A DNA stretch of 64,000 bases, taken from assembly GCA_002708825.1 (NCBI GenBank), contig PAPF01000018.1, positions 124,001 through 188,000 of the forward strand, read 5' to 3'. Shown in pieces: positions 62,207 to 64,000 of the stretch. The stretch's first letter is position 1. Each line of letters starts with the position of its first letter. This stretch comes from Phyllobacteriaceae bacterium (GTDB lineage: Bacteria > Pseudomonadota > Alphaproteobacteria > Rhizobiales > Rhizobiaceae). Under the pieces are notes generated by a model. It did no database searches, was not told the origin of the DNA, and saw only the letters and a list, made by a program, of their open reading frames with translations. The translations under genes and the position numbers were made by a program.

Positions 62207-63088
62207 GTGGATGCGACCCACCCCCTTTCCGTCATGATGATCGCCGCCGTCGTGTGGTGGCTGTCGACCGGGCTCGTGCTGATTGCGGTACGGCGGGCAA
62301 GTCGCGGAGACCGGCAGGGGTGGGCCGTCATGGCGGGGATGACGCTGGCCGGTCTTGCCGGCGTGGCCCTGCTTGCCTTCGGACGCGACCAGTTGACGCC
62401 GCTTGGTTCCTATGCGGGCTTCTTCGGTGCCTTGCTCGTATGGGCCTGGCACGAGGCTGCTTTCCTGACCGGTCTGCTGACGGGCCCGAGCAAGGACGAA
62501 TGCCCGGAAGGGCTGACCGGTCTGGCGCGTTTCCGCGCCGCCTTCCTCGCCGTGCGCGACCATGAAATCGCGATCCTGGTGACAGCGGCGATCCTCTGGC
62601 TGGGGCTGATCGGCGGGCAGAACCATTTCGGCCTGGCGACCTTCCTCTTGCTGTGGGGCATGCGGATATCCGCCAAGTTCGTCATCTTTCTGGGCGCACC
62701 CAATGCGGTGAGCGAACTGATGCCCGCCCGCATCGCCCATCTGAAGAGCTACTTCAACACCGACGGTATCACCCCGCTGTTTCCGCTGGTGATCGCGGCT
62801 GCCGCCGGGTTGCTGATCGTGCTGTGCGTCGGCGCCAGCCAGGCGCAGGCGCCGCACTCCACCGTCGGGCATTTGCTGCTGGCCACCTTCATGGCCCTTG
62901 CCATCCTCGAACACTTCATACTCGTGCTTCCGGTTTCCGACGCCGCGCTGTGGCGCTGGGCGGCGCCAAAGGACACGATTGCAGCCGTCGCGGCGAGCGC
63001 CGAGGCGGAGACGACACGTGCAGTGAAGCCCGCGCCGGACAGGCGTATCGGCGCGGCGCTTCATGCAAACTCAAAGGGGAGGAACTGA
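62207..63088 (+). CDS. puhE: Photosynthetic complex assembly protein 2, PuhE family
   Basis: About 293-aa membrane protein with some seven hydrophobic helices, located between acsF and hemA as in other PGCs. Conserved segments: [36 protein letters not shown] and [20 protein letters not shown]. Start uncertain: GTG 62207 just after acsF, or ATG 62234; ribosome site is weak for both. Loss of PuhE in Rhodobacter disturbs bacteriochlorophyll levels. Confidence 0.88.
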   Translation: MDATHPLSVMMIAAVVWWLSTGLVLIAVRRASRGDRQGWAVMAGMTLAGLAGVALLAFGRDQLTPLGSYAGFFGALLVWAWHEAAFLTGLLTGPSKDECPEGLTGLARFRAAFLAVRDHEIAILVTAAILWLGLIGGQNHFGLATFLLLWGMRISAKFVIFLGAPNAVSELMPARIAHLKSYFNTDGITPLFPLVIAAAAGLLIVLCVGASQAQAPHSTVGHLLLATFMALAILEHFILVLPVSDAALWRWAAPKDTIAAVAASAEAETTRAVKPAPDRRIGAALHANSKGRN

Positions 63089-63090
63089 AA

Positions 63091-64000
63091 ATGGACGCAT
63101 TCAAGCAGATGGAAGCTGCACTTGCCGGGCTGCACAAGGCAGGCAATTACCGCGTCTTTGCCGAACTCGAGCGCCAATGCTCCGCCTTCCCGCTCGCCAC
63201 CATCCATCGTCCCGACGGAAGCACCGGGACGGTCACGGTCTGGTGCTCGAACGATTATCTCGGCATGGGCCAGAACCCGATTGTCACCGACCGGATGATC
63301 GAGGTGATGCGCCAGTGCGGCGCCGGCGCCGGCGGCACGCGCAACATTTCCGGCACCAACCACTATCATGTGCAGTTGGAGCGCGAGCTTTCCGACCTGC
63401 ACGGCAAGGAGGCGGCGCTGATCTTCTCGTCCGGCTATGTCTCCAACTGGGCGGCGCTCGGTACGCTGGCGGGCAAGATTCCGGGCATGATCGTCTATTC
63501 AGATGCGCTCAACCACGCTTCCATGATCGAGGGCATCCGCCATGCCCGATGCGAGAAGCGCGTGTTCCGCCACAATGATCCGCAGGACCTGGAAAGGCTG
63601 CTGCAACAGGACGATCCGGCGGCGCCGAAGCTGGTCGCCTTCGAGAGCGTCTATTCGATGGACGGCGACATCGCGCCGATCGCCGAGATCTGCGATGTGG
63701 CGGAACGATACAACGCGATGACCTATCTCGACGAGGTTCATGCTGTCGGGATGTATGGCCCGCGCGGCGGCGGCGTGGCCGAGCGCGAGGGGCTGATGGA
63801 CCGCCTGACCGTCATCGAGGGCACGCTCGGCAAGGCCTATGGCGTCATGGGCGGATACATCACCGGCCCTGCGACGCTGATCGATTTCGTGCGATCGTTT
63901 GCTTCCGGCTTCATCTTCACCACCGCCCTGCCTCCGGCGCTGGCGGCCGGTGCGGCCGCATCGATCCGGCATCTCAAGCAAAGCGAGCTGGAGCGGCGCG
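63091..64000 (+). CDS. hemA: 5-aminolevulinate synthase HemA (3' end outside window)
   Basis: First 303 codons of a pyridoxal-phosphate enzyme that condenses glycine and succinyl-CoA into 5-aminolevulinate, the start of the C4 pathway to tetrapyrroles. The N-terminus reads [53 protein letters not shown] and [12 protein letters not shown] are typical, and the lysine that binds the cofactor is in [14 protein letters not shown] strong aaggggaggaac ribosome site precedes ATG 63091. The frame is open to the last base, so the gene is cut by the window edge, not truncated in nature. It is the last visible gene of the PGC run. Confidence 0.95.
   Translation, partial: MDAFKQMEAALAGLHKAGNYRVFAELERQCSAFPLATIHRPDGSTGTVTVWCSNDYLGMGQNPIVTDRMIEVMRQCGAGAGGTRNISGTNHYHVQLERELSDLHGKEAALIFSSGYVSNWAALGTLAGKIPGMIVYSDALNHASMIEGIRHARCEKRVFRHNDPQDLERLLQQDDPAAPKLVAFESVYSMDGDIAPIAEICDVAERYNAMTYLDEVHAVGMYGPRGGGVAEREGLMDRLTVIEGTLGKAYGVMGGYITGPATLIDFVRSFASGFIFTTALPPALAAGAAASIRHLKQSELERR

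Overview
The window is a GC-rich, gene-dense stretch of an alphaproteobacterial chromosome that carries about half of a bacteriochlorophyll-a photosynthesis gene cluster (PGC). PpsR- and PpaA-type regulators, an FnrL-type FNR, a cbb3 oxidase locus, C4-pathway 5-aminolevulinate synthase and the order bchFNBHLM-lhaA-puhABC-orf-acsF-puhE-hemA all point to a purple or aerobic anoxygenic phototroph of the Rhodobacterales/Rhizobiales kind. The genus cannot be fixed from the sequence alone. No rRNA, tRNA, CRISPR array or insertion sequence was seen. No gene-free gap exceeds 300 bases.

Layout. 1-6490: a branched-chain-amino-acid-type ABC transporter (livHMGF and binding protein) with an embedded acyl-CoA synthetase, closed by a strong terminator. 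6532-9366: hemN, fnrL and a hemerythrin-like protein. 9543-17823: ccoNOQP and ccoGHIS, the cbb3 oxidase and its copper/assembly genes. 17952-21617: a CecR-like TetR regulator with an HlyD/ATPase/permease exporter. 21699-22901: a 3-oxoadipyl-CoA-type thiolase. 22935-27607: a YhaO/YhaN (SbcDC-like) DNA-repair pair. 27737-35297: an aromatic/alicyclic catabolism block (hydroxyquinol-type intradiol dioxygenase, IclR regulator, FAD dehydrogenase, SDR, TRAP transporter). 35500-64000: tspO, bchJ, bchE, a B12-binding protein, dxs, a cytochrome c2, bchP, a PucC-like carrier, bchG, ppsR, ppaA, then divergently bchFNBHLM-lhaA-puhABC-orf-acsF-puhE-hemA (hemA runs off the right edge). The puf, crt, bchCXYZ and bchIDO genes are not here.

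How it fits together. Oxygen is the common theme. Sites matching TTGA(T/C)-N4-(A/G)TCAA sit in front of hemN, between the hemerythrin gene and ccoN, in front of ccoG and in front of bchE. In three of these promoters a -10-like hexamer lies exactly 32 bp from the box centre, which fits class II FNR activation. Sites matching TGT-N12-ACA (the PpsR/CrtJ pattern) lie in front of bchE, dxs and bchG, with degenerate copies in front of bchF. In front of bchE the FNR and PpsR sites are arranged so that PpsR would cover the predicted start of transcription. Both ring-E cyclases are present (oxygen-independent, B12-dependent BchE and oxygen-dependent AcsF). Two B12-binding proteins of related build are encoded, one being PpaA/AerR and the other lying directly upstream of bchE. 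The most interesting unexplained items are this second B12 protein, the 86-aa membrane protein after bchP, the tandem GTTA-N4-TAAC operator in front of the TRAP/SDR genes, and the undefined substrate of the FAD-dehydrogenase/SDR/TRAP block.
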